From Carettochelys insculpta (taxonomy: Eukaryota; Chordata; Testudines; Carettochelyidae): 64,000 nt of DNA. Of the stretch, positions 51,101 through 62,879 are shown one piece after another. Within the stretch, counting starts at the first letter, position 1; every line of letters starts with the position of its first letter. The translations under genes were made by a program, and so were the position numbers. The notes below the pieces were generated by a model. That model did not search any database, was not told the origin of the DNA, and saw nothing but the letters and a program-made list of their open reading frames with translations. Location of the stretch: the NCBI RefSeq assembly GCF_033958435.1, contig NC_134161.1:1364001-1428000 (forward strand). The letters are read 5' to 3'.

Positions 51101-54100
51101 GTGGGTCCATGCATGCCAGCCCAAGAGGAGTTAATGAGAGTCTGTCAACCCCACGCAGAGAAGCATGTTCCCAGCTGAAGCACAGGCATACTCCTTGGTG
51201 TTTAGATGTAGTTCCCACACTCCCCTAACATTGTCTCCTGTCAGAGACAAATGTGGGGTGAACACAGCAGCTCTCAAGCCTACCGCAAACAGCAAGCAGG
51301 ACACTTAAAAGCTATAATGAATTGTTTCAATGGAAAGTAAGTAACACGGAAGTTTTTTACAGGTCACTGGGAGGAAGGGCAGTTTTGTAGCAGGGCACGT
51401 GACTGGGAGCCAGATGATTGGGGTTCTGCTTCTGGGTCTGCCAGGTTCTCTACAGGGAACCCTTGTACATGAGATTCTTCACCTGCAGAATGGGGATTAC
51501 ACCTATCTCCCAGGGTTTGTGATGCTTCATTCATTAAGGTCTAGGAAATTCTTTAAGATTTGCACTTCTGCAGCACTTTCCAGGAGAGCGAGTCAAAGCA
51601 TGTTACCCTGTTCATGGCATTATTTTCTCTACCGCCTGTGATGTCTATGCTATCCTCATTGAACAGGTGGGGAAACAGCATCACAGCATACAGAGGTGGA
51701 CTGCCTTGCCCAAGGTGATACAGCCACCCTGTGGCAAAGCCTGGAAGAGAGCCCAGATCTCCTGAGCCCAAGTCTTTTCTCTGTAATCCATTACAAGGAC
51801 TCCTTTCCTTACGAAGGCACACGGCAGGTCAGTATTAGAAAGTGGCACTGGTGCTCTTCAGCTCCACCTGATGAATGTTGGACTCCTGCACTTTGATCTC
51901 TTGTGGACTGGAGCGGGATGGATTCAGAAAGTATCCATGATTCTCCACTACGCCCGGAGTCTTTAGCAAGCAGGAGATGCTCAGGATGACTCCTAGCAGG
52001 GTCTTCTGATACATCTGCCCATTGGTGGGGTCCTTTGGTTGAATGTAGTCTAAAAAAACCTAGAGACAGAAGATGTGTATGCTGTTATTCACATAAGCAC
52101 AAAGAGAACCTGTTGATTTGGGTGTGGTCAGAGAACACTTGGAGAGGTTTGTTGAAAGAAGGAATGAGGAAAGAAATTATTTCCTTTTCCTTTTTTTCCC
52201 CCTTCTCTCATGGAAGAAGATGATAAATACATACAAGACATAGGAATCACTCAGGATAGTGTGCACTGGCTGGAATGCACTGGCCATAGCAACCCACTTT
52301 ACACAAAACACACATTTACCAGAGCAGAATGTAAGCGCTGCCCACATCCAGTCTGTCATTCAGTAACAAAGCCAAAACAAAAGCCATTAGCCACTGCACA
52401 AGAAGATACAACTTTAAAGCCACCAGCCTATAGGCGCATTTAGTTGCTTTCCTTGCTGGCAAAGAGCCAGGCTAAGAATTAAAGGGATACAGAAAGCAAA
52501 CTCCTCTCTGATATGAAGATAGTCTTTGAGTAACAGCAAAGGCACTTCAATGGGAAAGCATCAAGAGAATTTGCCCTGCTGCTGCCTATATAGCGCTTTC
52601 CAGTGGACAGCAGGCCCTTGTCACCAGCACTAAGACCCTTACCTGTGCTATATCCTTCTGTCTAGTGAAATAGAGAAGCATATCCAGATATGTGTACAGC
52701 AAGATCTGACAAAGGTCCAGGTCCTTAATTCTACCCAACAGAATATCAAACACAGGAACCATGACCTCCCCAAATGTCCGCACTTCCTCATCCATCATCA
52801 AGGCTTCTATGACCTCCTCAAGAAACTCAGTCACATCTTCAAAGTCTAATAAAAGAAAAGGGTACAGGTAGAAAAACACATTACTTGGAAATAACTCACA
52901 TTTTTAGTGGCTTCAGCTCAATACTACTCATTAAAATACCGCACCAATTAGGTAACACCATATAGTCAAGAATTAGCCATGACAGGACATGTGTACAACA
53001 AGCTCTGGGGAGGAAGAGGGGAGGACTGCACAGGTTAGCTCATGCTTTAGTATGTCCATATCTAGAGACTCCTGAGATGTTGACTGCCCAGAGAGAAAGT
53101 AAAACAAGAGATGATAATTTCCAACACAGTATAAAGTAGAACCAAATGTGCTCGATAAGGACATTAGAAACACATTTATCGCTAGACACGTTTTCCTCCT
53201 GCCAAGTAGACATTACCATGTTTTCAGATAGGATAAGGTCACTAACTAAAGGCACCTGAACCTCTCAGATTTTAAGTCCCTTATAAAAGAAGGGACCTCA
53301 GTATTTTATTCTACAAATACTATCCCAGAGATGGACACTCCCACAGACCAGTTTTCCTCCCTCTACCAAACCCACACAAATTCAGCGGACACCCAATCAT
53401 TGGTATCTATGGACTGCACTTTGGCCCAGTGTGTGAACTCCTCAGTGACACAGATAAACCAAGAAAGCAGACAGCAGTTTCCCCTACACCTGGGTGGGCA
53501 ATAATTTTTGATGAGGAGAGAACACTCCAAGGTTTGGTGTGGTAAAGGGCTGTACTTTACTATGGAGGGAGTTCAGGGTCTGGTGTGGAAGTTGTGTGCA
53601 GAAGGGAGCTCAGACTAGGGGACTGGAGTGAAGGAGAGGGTGTGGGGTCTGAGGAGGAGTCTGGGTGAAGGGGGAGGCTGTGGCCTGGGGCAGGAGACTG
53701 GGGTGGAGGGTGCAGGAAAGCATGCCGAGTCTGGCAGTTGTAACCTGGGCCAGGGAGTTGGGATGACAGGAGGCAGCTTACCCAGGCAGCTTCCCACCAG
53801 CAGCTCAACAAGACCTTTAAATGGACTCCCTGACTGTTCCAGCTGCAGGTCACTCAAAGTGTCCAGCAGCTGGGGCCACGTGCTTCTGTATGCTTTGCAC
53901 CCACTGGAGGAGAGGGAGAGACTCTGCACGTTGCTCACACCCCCAGCACAATGGGAACAGCAAGGACTGTGCGGGGCAGGGGCAGCAAGTGAGGTCTCTT
54001 CCCTTCCTTCCCTACAGGTGGCATGAGATACCTAGAGGCACACGGCGGGGCAGATCCAAAGGCTTGGCAGGCCAGATGTGGCTCACAGGCCATATTGTGC

Positions 54101-57100
54101 CCATCCCTGCCCTCCACTGCACTGAAAGAGACTGAGCCGTTAATGGGCTCTATCCCATTTCTGGCTCTACCCTCTTCCTGTTCACAAAATCAGGTCCATC
54201 CCTAGAGTTTAAAATATTAGTTAAGACTCCTGACAGGGTCAGCTGCTCCTCTTCCAAGATGTCTGAACAGCTTATTTTTATTCCCTGAACTTCAAGTAAC
54301 TTGTAAATTGGATTTTACAATTGGTAAGTTATATTACAGCTGGCCCCATTCAAATCAATAGATAAACTCCCTTTGATGTCAAGCACATCAAAATTTTACT
54401 CACTATGTTAATAAAAAAGACAAGACAAGACAAGGTGTTAACAATATCTCTGCACTCTCAAAGGGCTAAAAGAGTTCAGTCAGCTTCGAATTTACCATGG
54501 TCTTCTGTTAGTGAGCTTACTTGGTCCTGCTTGCATCACCCCATCTTATTTTCACCTTTACAACACCTTGACTTTTCCTAAAGACTAACTTCCCTGTTAC
54601 TCTAGGCATTTCTTTAAAACTATCTAATGCTTAAAATGGCTCACTTGATTTTGAATAAAACAAGACAAAAAAGCAGTCCTGCAGCACTTTAAAGATTATC
54701 TACCTAATAAATTATTTTATGAGCTTTTGGGGGACAGACCCACTTCTTCAGATCTGGATGAAACGGAGCAGGCCATAGCATTCAAGACCTGAAAGCATGC
54801 ATCCTGAAACAAAGAGACTAACACCAGATTACAAAGGGAGACATCTGAACTGGAGTTCATTCTCAGGTTTGATACTTTACACCTTGGTTTCAACAAAGAT
54901 AGCAATTACCTTAAGTATTACATGGACATTTTCCCCGTCTTTAATATTCATAGTGATCTCAAGCAACTCCCTTTACAGACACTTGCAATAAATTTTCTTT
55001 CCTCCTCTCCCATCCCCCTTCTCCTTCTGTCCTATATATCTAATTCGCTGGTTTTCATTTCACTTTTTTCTATCTTTCTGTTAAATTCTCATTGTTAGTT
55101 TACTTTTATCAGAATTTCAAGATCTGAAGTGGGTCAAGTCCTACAAAAGCTCATGACCTACTAACAGAGAGATACCCATGTTAGTCTCTATTCTACCAAA
55201 ACAAAAAGGCAGTCCAGTAGCACTTTAAAGACAAACAAAATAATTTACTAGGTAGTGAGCTTTCATGGGACAGACCCACTTCTTCAGCCCATAGCCATAC
55301 CAGAAGAGACTCACTTGTACCTTAACCAGCAGAAGACTTGGGCTTGGATGTTCTTATTACAAAGCTTTCGTGGGACAGACCCACTTCTTCAGACCATAGC
55401 CACACCAGAACAGACTCATGAGTCTGTTCTGGTGTGGCTATGGTCTGAAGAAGTGGGTCTGTCCGATGAAAGCTCCACACCTTTGAAGTGCTACTGGACT
55501 GCCTTTTTGTCATGACCTACTAAATTATTTTGTCTTTTAAGTGCTACTGGACTGCTCTTTTGGGTTTTTTTTGTGAAGATACAAACTAACATGGTTATCT
55601 CTCGTTGATTTTGAATGTCAAGCTTGTACCTTAACCAGCAGGGGAGTTGGGGCTTGGATGTTCTTGTTATCAAGTGAGAAGGAAGAGCAACAAATATTTG
55701 ATCATCTGAAGGTAACACGTAATCCACCAGGAGAAAGAGGCATAGTTATAAACTTACGTGCTCCTTTCAGTGCTTCCAGCATCAGGTCCACCAGCTGCTC
55801 ATAGACATTCTGGTTGACATAGATCTCTGAGGTGAGGAGAACAGTACGAGTGTTTGACACAGTCAGATTCCTGCAGCGAACCGCAAAAGGTAGCAGGTTC
55901 TCCGGCACTTTAGTTATCTTCACAGAAAGAGGAAGGGAGACAAGAAGAATTGTATCCTCTGACGTGTACTAGTATATCTGGATAATCTGCCAGCTTGCTC
56001 ATGTCAAGTCAGTAATCAGACTATATATGATGCTAATTCCTCTTGCCAATGCTGGCTACCTACCTCTTCCTTTGCTCTCTGGTAACAGGCATATAGGTAG
56101 TGAAGAATCTGTTTCTCTCCTGCGTCTCTATCTGCCGAAAGATTCTGCGTGCTGACAGAGGTCATGTAAATCAGATGATTTCCTGGTTCTTGGAGCAACA
56201 AGCGGGTGAAGAGTGCCTAGAAGCATAAGTAGAAATAGACTGAACACACAATCCAAAGGGTCTAAAGTCACATTCCCCTGTCTAAACTAACAAAATTCTT
56301 TTGAATTCCCTTCCCTAATGCGAAATGTAGAGAGTTTGGTGCTAGACCAGGGGTTCTCAGACTTTTTCCAGCCTGCTAGGCCAAGAGCTGCTCCATCCAC
56401 CAAAGCTGGCAAGTATTAGCAAGACTCTCCAGTTACAGAAGTGGGTCTCCTTACAATGTTTTGGGGACGTGGACAGTGGCAGAGGTCAGTACTGAACACC
56501 AACTACCATGCATCCCCTGTCAGAAGCAATGGTATTCTTATCTTCCAGGTGGTGGACCGAGCAAATAAAACTGGAGTAGTGGGAGAGACTTGGGAATTTA
56601 TCCATTCCTTAACAATGAATTTCTCTTTACCACATTCCCAATGTATATTTTTCCATTCACTCTGCAGCCATGAGGAGGAGCTACTGTTGGCTAACTCATA
56701 AGCAATCCAAAGCTCCCAGCAACATAAGCCTGAAGCCACTTTCAGGCAGTTGTCACAGACAGCAGCACCGTTAGTGAGCAAGTCAGCACTTGAGAGTAAA
56801 CTCTAATATGCTGGGCAATGAAGGAGCAGAGTGTAAGTTACTATAAGGAGCTGAGAGCCGGATCTTTTGTGCTCTGTAAGCACATGAATTTATATTTTTA
56901 TGCATGTCTCACCTTCAAATAGGCGTTATTAAATACCCATTTGGGGCTGAACTTTTGAGGAAATGCTACGCAGTCAGATACCTGCTTGCTATTCACTGCA
57001 CCTTCCTTAGTTCAAGCCTGCCAGACTCCAACGTGGAAAAAGCTGACAGAAATGGTGATACCTGCTCAACGTTTTCCATGTCAAGCCAATCTTGCTCATC

Positions 57101-60100
57101 CAGATCTGCAGCCATTTCCTCCAGGTACACACAGCGAGCAGGAATTCCATTGCCACTCTTCATACTGGGATCACCTGGGGAAAATCAAATTCACTTCAAC
57201 ATATCACACCAATAATATGTGCCTGCAAAAAGAGCATTCGACACTGTGGGACTTGATTGCTGTTGGGAGTTAATGGCTGTAAACAGCTATCAAATATTCC
57301 CATCCTCCCACCACAAGGTTTTCTCTAGAATTCTGCTGAACAGTTATTTAAAAGCCATCTTTTCTGAACAATTGTTTTTTGTACAACTGCTTAAAAACAA
57401 GTCTCATTTGAGAACATGGCATCTTATAACAAGGTACATGAACAACACCACAATATCCCCTGCACAACGTACAGGTGCGTGCCAGAATCCTATTTAAGAA
57501 TCCATTTGGGAAAAATCCATTTTAATTTTAATATCCCAATGTTCGTTAAAGCCAGCCCCTTGAGAGGAAGCTTCTCAATTTACACAATGTACAAGTATAA
57601 GCAGCTCACTTTCCAAGAACAAAACATGCTTTACTAGGTATTTTAACAGGGGGCCAATCAATCAATGTGTGTTTGGTTTCCACTGGCATTAATCACATTT
57701 CTCACCTACAAAATGACATCAAGAAAGGTGAAAAATTCTCTCCTCCCTTTGTCACTAATTTTGTTTCAGAAAGTGGAAGTAGTAAGCAGAGGGATAGCCA
57801 TTTTAGATTTGAATCTGACCAACACGGAGAAATTGTCTGCAAAAGGTCAAATCTTGGCCACAAAAGAAAGGTTATTTGGGTGAAAGTGATCATGAAATGA
57901 CCATTGCATGATTGTGAAGAACAGAAGTGAGAAGAAGGACTTCAAAAAGCAATCTTTAACAAATGCAGAGAAGTAGTAGATAAAGTCCCATGAGAAGAAA
58001 ATCAAAGGGAAAAAGGAGTTCAGGAGTTTGCCATTTCTCACAGAGACAATATTCAAGGCACAACTGCAATTACTCCAACGGGAAGGAAAGATAGGTGGAA
58101 CAGAAAGTTGACAATAGGGTGCCATCAGGAGCTCTTTAATGTGCTGAAAATCAGAAAAGAACCCTATACAAAATGGAAACAAGGAAGCATACAAAAGAAT
58201 AACAGAAGCCCACAGAGACAAAAATCAGAAAGATAATGCAAAATGAGTTACACCTATCAAGGGACGTAAGAGGCAATAAAAAGTTACATATAAACAAGGA
58301 GAAAGAAAGATGAAAGGGAGCCGTAATGCCTCATAACTTCTCCCGTGGCTGAGTCACTGTGCCTGCCAAATACATCTTGAAACCCTGAAATTCATGTGGG
58401 CAACATAAGTCTTCACCACATGTCCACTCACTGTTGTCAAGGGTGATGAGGAAGATCCTCTGGATCATGTGATTGATGTTGAGCTGCTCACACAGCTCCT
58501 GCTGAGAGCGGAAGGATCGGCTGATCTCAGCCACAGAGTAGTCACAGTCATCCAGACTCTCTGACACACTGTTATCCGAGTCATCTTGGCTGGCTGAGGT
58601 TTCATCTGTTAAAAAAAAAAGGGGGGTAGTAAATAGATATATCCCCGGCCCTCTGGCCCCAAGAAGAAATTAACACTTCAGCAGGGTAGAAGGGTAAGCC
58701 ATGTTTCTCTGGGAAGCAAAAGGGCTGAACTAACCCAAGAGAGCACTACCAGTGACATGCCCAAGTCCTCCCATCTTTGTCCTCAACTGATTTCATGCTG
58801 CAATACTTGGGTTTCCACACGCGAAATCACGAATTGTTCAGTATCTGGCAAAGAACAGCAGCAAGCATGCTATGGGAATGGTGCAGTTCTGCCGCAGGTA
58901 GTGATGACATAGGCTAAGACATACTCCAAGTTTGACCTTGCTCAGAGCAGAGATGGACAACAAGTTGACAAGCAACCCTTTGTCCTGTTGACACATAATA
59001 TTCATTGACTGCCAGCAACACTGGCATTGCCATGGAGAAGAGTTTGAAACAGTGCTCTCAAATGTTGCTTCCAAAAGAGAGTCAGGTGCTGCTAGCTGAT
59101 TGGCAGAGTACCCAAAGCTGGCAGCATGAGTTTCCATTGGTTATGCACAACCACACATGTCCTGGTGCACGTAACAAAATTTATTCTGGTCATGGATGGA
59201 AAAAAAACTATAGCCCATATGCTGTATGCAGGCCAAGCTGAAGAATTAAGGAAGCAAATGACATTTTGTTTTGTATGCTACAAAGTGCCATTAAAAATAT
59301 TTTGTGCGTCTCTGAAAAGACTCTGCCTCAACACAGGCACCTGTCAAACAGAACAAGAAGCTTCACACCAGAAAAACTGACAGACCAGCAGTCCCAGCAA
59401 AATAAAATAGAGCACGACAATCTCTGGATACGAAACAAGTCAGCCTGTCCATTGAGATTGGCTGGTGAACAGTCAAGGAGATAGCCACACCCTTCCCCAG
59501 GTAGTCTCGCCATTTCTGTAAATTACTTTCGGCAATGATGTGTAGCCCAGTTCTCATTCTCTCTCCCTGTCTCCCAAAAGACTTGCACCTGGATGTGAGT
59601 AAGGCAAGAGTCTTGCTTTAAATAACATTTGCTCTTACACACTAATGGCCATCTTTAGACTATTCATTTGTAAAGACTTCCCGGGGTGCAGCTGGCACAA
59701 TTATCCCCACACACATGGGATGGGAAAATGGAAGCAGCAAGATTGACGCCAGGCACATGCAGCTCCCTTTCCTCGGGTTCTCTGGGAAAAAATAAACAAA
59801 CCTAGACATAAATGACCTGGTCAAAGCAAGAAAGTATCAGCGTTCAGCCTGGGGTCAGAATTCAGCTGTTTCTAGTTCCCAGCCCTGAACTCAGATCATA
59901 TTCCTCCCTCCACAAAGATTTTCTAGTAGGCTACAGAAGAGCTGGCTCATCAATTCAGGGTCTGATCCAATGCTTACTGAAGTCAACTGCTAGGCTCCCA
60001 GTGAATTCAATGGGCTTTGGATTAAGTCTCAAATCCACCAAGTAAGATGTTAAGTTGACAACCAAATAATACTATGGACCCTCACAGTTCTGAAACCTGG

Positions 60101-60401
60101 CTGCTATACTGCAAGTGTGCAGGCCGGAAAAAAGTTCCTTCAAGGATGGTCCCAAACCTAACCGGTGTACCAAAACTGAACAGTAAACGCATACCACAGC
60201 AGCATAATGTCACAGATATGTCATTAATGAAGACTCCCGGTAACTAGAGCTGCATTGTTTGATCTCCTTCCTCCACTTACCAGTGAGCTGCCTCAGCTGC
60301 TGTTTTTGGATGGCTGCAAACTGCTTGGCATCAGCAAGAGAGCTGAAGAGGGCTGCAAAAGGGTTACTTGAGATGCTGTTGTTGTTCTCTTGGTCTGTCA
60401 T
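33594..60401 (-). CDS. UBE4A: UBE4A, U-box ubiquitin ligase E4A (complete)
   Basis: A UFD2-family U-box E3/E4 ligase that extends ubiquitin chains on pre-ubiquitinated substrates. Nineteen coding exons: 60281-60401, 58432-58605, 57062-57174, 56064-56216, 55758-55917, 52643-52845, 51868-52059, 50445-50778, 50055-50181, 47984-48291, 46836-46968, 43204-43391, 41501-41601, 41265-41378, 39487-39661, 39174-39354, 38212-38359, 36042-36199, 33594-33732. They sum to 3222 nt (1073 aa plus stop), in frame, with GT..AG sites; human is about 1066 aa from memory. The N-terminus is [19 protein letters not shown]. The Ufd2 core covers roughly residues 330-960. The U-box is at about 993-1066 ([37 protein letters not shown]). 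Residue 1005 is Ser where I recall Cys in human. The last exon ends EQLEDTLK. Confidence 0.97.
34331..34523. repeat. PLE-tail fold-back in last UBE4A intron
   Basis: The left arm (CTGCAGTCAGGTAGCATTTT, then GACTAACAAAATAATTTATT) is mirrored by the right arm (AATAAATTATTTTGTTAGTC, then TTTAAAGTGCTACAAGAC). Arms are about 70 bp with several mismatches around a short loop near 34420-34440. Confidence 0.85.
43590..43720 (-). repeat. MIR-type SINE, antisense
   Basis: TTATTGTTCCCATTAGGCAG, CTGGGGCACATAGGCCAAG and CCAACTGCACAGTGAGTCAG match the MIR core in reverse. It lies in the intron left of, or within, the Harbinger-bearing intron of UBE4A. Confidence 0.6.
44808..46604. mobile_element. Harbinger-type element, 1.8 kb, non-autonomous
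   Basis: Ends are GGCTGCATCTACACTACGA on the left and GGCTGCATCTACACTACGA for the reverse complement of the right, identical over 19 bp. It is flanked by TAA (44805-44807) and TAG (46605-46607), a near-match 3-bp duplication. The interior has no recognisable transposase. It contains diverged internal repeats, for example three 'GCTGCTAGGGGAAA'-like blocks at about 45640-45850. It lies in the UBE4A intron between 43391 and 46836. Confidence 0.75.
49005..49214 (+). other. Unassigned plus-strand 69-codon ORF in a UBE4A intron
   Basis: The frame reads [19 protein letters not shown] and [13 protein letters not shown], then a stop, with an AATAAA about 75 nt further on. Its composition looks more protein-like than neighbouring frames, but I recognise no family. 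It could be a fragment of a processed pseudogene or chance. It is antisense to UBE4A. Confidence 0.2.
51395..51530 (+). repeat. MIR-type SINE
   Basis: GACTGGGAGCCAGATGATTG, GGTTCTGCTTCTGGGTCTGC and CACCTGCAGAATGGGGATTA in order match a reptilian MIR. It lies in the UBE4A intron between 50778 and 51868. Confidence 0.65.
51545..51800 (-). repeat. MIR-type SINE, antisense
   Basis: AACAGGTGGGGAAACAGCAT, CTTGCCCAAGGTGATACAGC and GAGCCCAGATCTCCTGAGCC match MIR in reverse. It sits head-to-tail opposite the 51395 copy. Confidence 0.65.
53490..54109. mobile_element. hAT non-autonomous element with 8-bp TSD
   Basis: Left end CTGGGTGGGCAATAATTTTT; reverse complement of the right end CAGGGATGGGCACAATATGG. 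An 8-bp target duplication CCCTACAC (53482-53489) / CCCTCCAC (54110-54117) matches 7 of 8. It has a G-rich interior, no transposase, and lies in a UBE4A intron. Confidence 0.7.
54655..54780 (-). mobile_element. PLE 3' tail, single copy
   Basis: GCAGTCCTGCAGCACTTTAA, ACCTAATAAATTATTTTATG and GACAGACCCACTTCTTCAG in order. This is the reverse-oriented PLE tail, close to the fold-back cluster at 55198. Confidence 0.7.
55198..55562. repeat. Nested PLE-tail fold-back with near-perfect palindrome
   Basis: Outer arms start GGCAGTCCAGTAGCACTTTA on the left and end CTACTGGACTGCCTTTTTGT on the right. The core at 55364-55473 is a 55-bp-arm palindrome with essentially no loop (centre ACTCATGAGT at 55414-55423 in the sequence) and only about two mismatches. 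A further partial tail follows to 55562. A 48-bp direct repeat (55313-55362 and 55623-55672) flanks the inner part. Confidence 0.88.
56348..56420. mobile_element. hAT end fragment
   Basis: CAGGGGTTCTCAGACTTTTT is a classic hAT (Charlie-like) 5' terminus. No matching right end was found, so only a fragment is claimed. Confidence 0.45.
59955..60040. repeat. Short amniote repeat fragment
   Basis: GGTCTGATCCAATGCTTACT, GAAGTCAACTG, and CCAGTGAATTCAATGGGCTT followed by TGGATTAAGT. This is an inverted 'tgatccaaagcccattgaagtcaatgg' motif common in amniote genomes. Confidence 0.5.
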
Positions 60402-60402
60402 T

Positions 60403-60431
60403 TCACTTTAAAGTGAGCTCCATTCAGACAT
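60403..60431 (-). promoter_or_regulatory. UBE4A: Two short uORFs before the UBE4A start
   Basis: In the 5' UTR part of exon 2 (60402-60442), one ATG at 60431 opens a 7-codon frame ending TAA at 60408. A second ATG at 60423 opens a 6-codon frame ending TGA at 60403, one base before the main ATG. These could reduce or tune UBE4A translation by reinitiation. The main start has G at -3. Confidence 0.6.
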
Positions 60432-61692
60432 GGGGAGAGGGGCTGAAGAAAGAACGGGTATGACAATCACAGCACAGTAATTTACAGCCGCAGCTACAGT
60501 TCTTACGGTTCAAAAACCAGAAGTGCTTCAGTGGGGAAGATTTTTCAACTAGAAAACCAAGACTTAAAACAATTTACAGTATCCAAGACCCCACTATTAA
60601 AAAATTAGTACACCCGCTTTCACAGCTATTAAATCCGAAGGAGTACACAAGCACTCTACCTTCATATCCTTTTTCAATGTTGAACTCATTAAAATTAAGC
60701 ACCGAACTGAAAATAGCAAGGAAATTCACATATGGGTGGTGAGTTGAACCTGGATTTTGTTAAGGTAACTTAGCACCTATTACAGCAAGTGCTCTTACAT
60801 GGAAACAATCCTGCAGTACTGAGTGACAAAAGCCATGCCTATACTAGTATTAACTGTGAGAAAACATTCATAGCAGGGACAATAATGGAGACACGAACAT
60901 GTGTCTTTACAGCACTGTTGTCTAGATCAGCTACCACAACTAAGAATGCTGGAACCTGGTTTATGCTAGCGCTCCTGCTATATTGCAGAACTACGGGAGA
61001 TGCACAATGGAGAGAAATTCTGCAGTGAATGAAAACTCAGGGCAGGAAAGCCCAAAGAGGACAGCTAACAACAGAAAGAAAGCCCAATCCATTTTCTGAT
61101 CTTAGTGTTTCTTCTAAAAGTTATTTGTTCTTCATCAGAGCATAAAAATAATCACATGCAACACTTGGTGAATCACTTCACCTATTCTTCCCTACAGGAA
61201 CTTAGGCAGTATAGAAAGCAAAACAGATTAACTTTTAGCCTCAAATATCACTGGTTTGCCATAGTGTAACTTCCTAATTTGTAACACAGACCACCAGATT
61301 TGATTTTTAACTGAGGCAGTGTTTCACTTAATTGTCATAATTTATTTCTACCTGTGTCTGTTCCTACTCTGGAAAACAACTCTGTCAATCTGAAAGAAAT
61401 GCTGAATCACAACTTTTGGAATACTGCTGTGCACAAGTCAATCCAGCACAAAGCCAAAGGGCAAACTCGCTCAGCCTGTTTACACAGCTAACACCTGCAG
61501 AAAAATTCAAGGACTCAAAGCCACAATAACATTAACTGGGTTCTCCCTTCTTTCCCTTCAATGAAGACGTTATTCAAGCTAGTGAAAAATCTCTTTGCAT
61601 TTTTGGTTTATATTCATGAAAGTATGATGATACAGTGAAATCATTCAAGTGTTTTTAACAGATATTCCCTCACCCATCTTATTACTCCCACA

Positions 61693-62017
61693 CAGGACTG
61701 GGCAATAAGCAGCCTGCAGGCCACAGGTGGTTCACCAGGATTAGCTGCCAGTCACTTCATTGAGCTGTACATCTGCAGGTACAGACCCTCACAGCTTCCG
61801 TTGGCCACAATTCCCCATCCCCAGCCAACTGCAACTGGGAAACGTGGTGGCCCAACCTGCACTGTTTCCTGTGGCTCTCGTCTGGGAACAGTAAACTGTG
61901 GCCAACAGATGCTGCAAGTGGCCATGCCTGAGGACGTGCAAGTAAATAAACTGTCTGGCAGCCTGCCGGGGGCTAATCTGGGTGAGTCGCACCCAGGCCC
62001 CTTATTGCTTATTTCTG
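61693..62017. mobile_element. hAT-like non-autonomous element
   Basis: Left end CAGGACTGGGCAATAAGCAG; reverse complement of the right end CAGAAATAAGCAATAAGGGG. The interior has GGCCACAATTCCCCATCC-type blocks typical of the reptilian hAT family. The target duplication is weak (5 of 8), so boundaries are tentative. It lies in UBE4A intron 1. Confidence 0.45.
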
Positions 62018-62399
62018 TTCTAACAGCTCTAATTCGAGACAAAAAAATAAGATATTCTGTAAGCTTTGATGTACTGTGCTTTTGATGCAAGAAAATAACA
62101 TTACAATAGTATAAGAATAACAAAGTATGTAACAACATTTACTACTTAGATTAACTAGTGGATTTTGTAGCTGGCTCAGTTGTGTCACAACCTGCAGGTG
62201 GAGCAAAGCCAAAAGAACCCCACCAAACCCAGAAGTACAATATTGTTTCCTCCAGATCAGCACATCCATTGGTGGCCCCATGACACATGCTTCTGCAGTT
62301 TAGCAGAGGGCCACTGGAGCACAGGAAGGAAACTTGAGCTAACAGACTGAATTTCAGAGTTGCTCCTATGTTAGGCAGGACAGGGCCACTCTGATAGAA

Positions 62400-62485
62400 A
62401 GAAAAGTCCTGTAGCACCTTAAAACCTAACAGATTTATCTGGGCATAAGCTTGTGTGGGCAAAAGTTCATTTCATCAGATGCATC
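62400..62485 (-). mobile_element. PLE 3' tail, single copy
   Basis: AAAGTCCTGTAGCACCTTAA, CATAAGCTTGTGTGGGCAAA and TTCATCAGATGCATCT. This is the tail in reverse orientation in UBE4A intron 1. Confidence 0.7.
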
Positions 62486-62879
62486 TATGGTGCCACAGGC
62501 CTACTTGTGGTTTCTGCACCTACAGATTCACAAAACTATCCCACTGAGACTAGTGACAACAAGGTTCCTGAATGCTCTACCACTGGTTTCCCAAAATCCT
62601 CAAAAACAGATTGGAGCTCATGGGACTCATGTAACTTCCTCCACCTGCTCCACTGGGCTCGTTTTCCGCACACTCTCTTCGCCCGGCACACAATCCAAAC
62701 AGCCTAAGGCTGAGAGACGTGATAGTAAATGGTGCTTCCAGCCGGCCTTCGCGCGTGACATCCTGCCCAGTGTCAGCAGGGCCACACTCTTGCCCCCCAC
62801 CCCCCCAGGCTTTCGCTCCAGACGCTCAGCGGCCAGTGCAACCAGCGGGCGCTTTCCACTGGGCGCCTTGCCTCAGCTT

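Larger units (their letters stand above)
36200..60280 (-). other. UBE4A: UBE4A introns, repeat content
   Basis: Between the listed exons the sequence is intronic. The large introns (43392-46835, 48292-50054, 52846-55757, 58606-60280) hold the Harbinger, hAT and PLE elements given separately. An (AAC)n tract lies near 38675. No further exon, tRNA or other RNA gene was recognised in the remaining intronic sequence. Confidence 0.7.

Noticed and set aside
55255..55515. 86-codon frame with an internal protein repeat
   Set aside because: It is a translation of PLE-tail inverted repeats; the same peptide appears on both strands.
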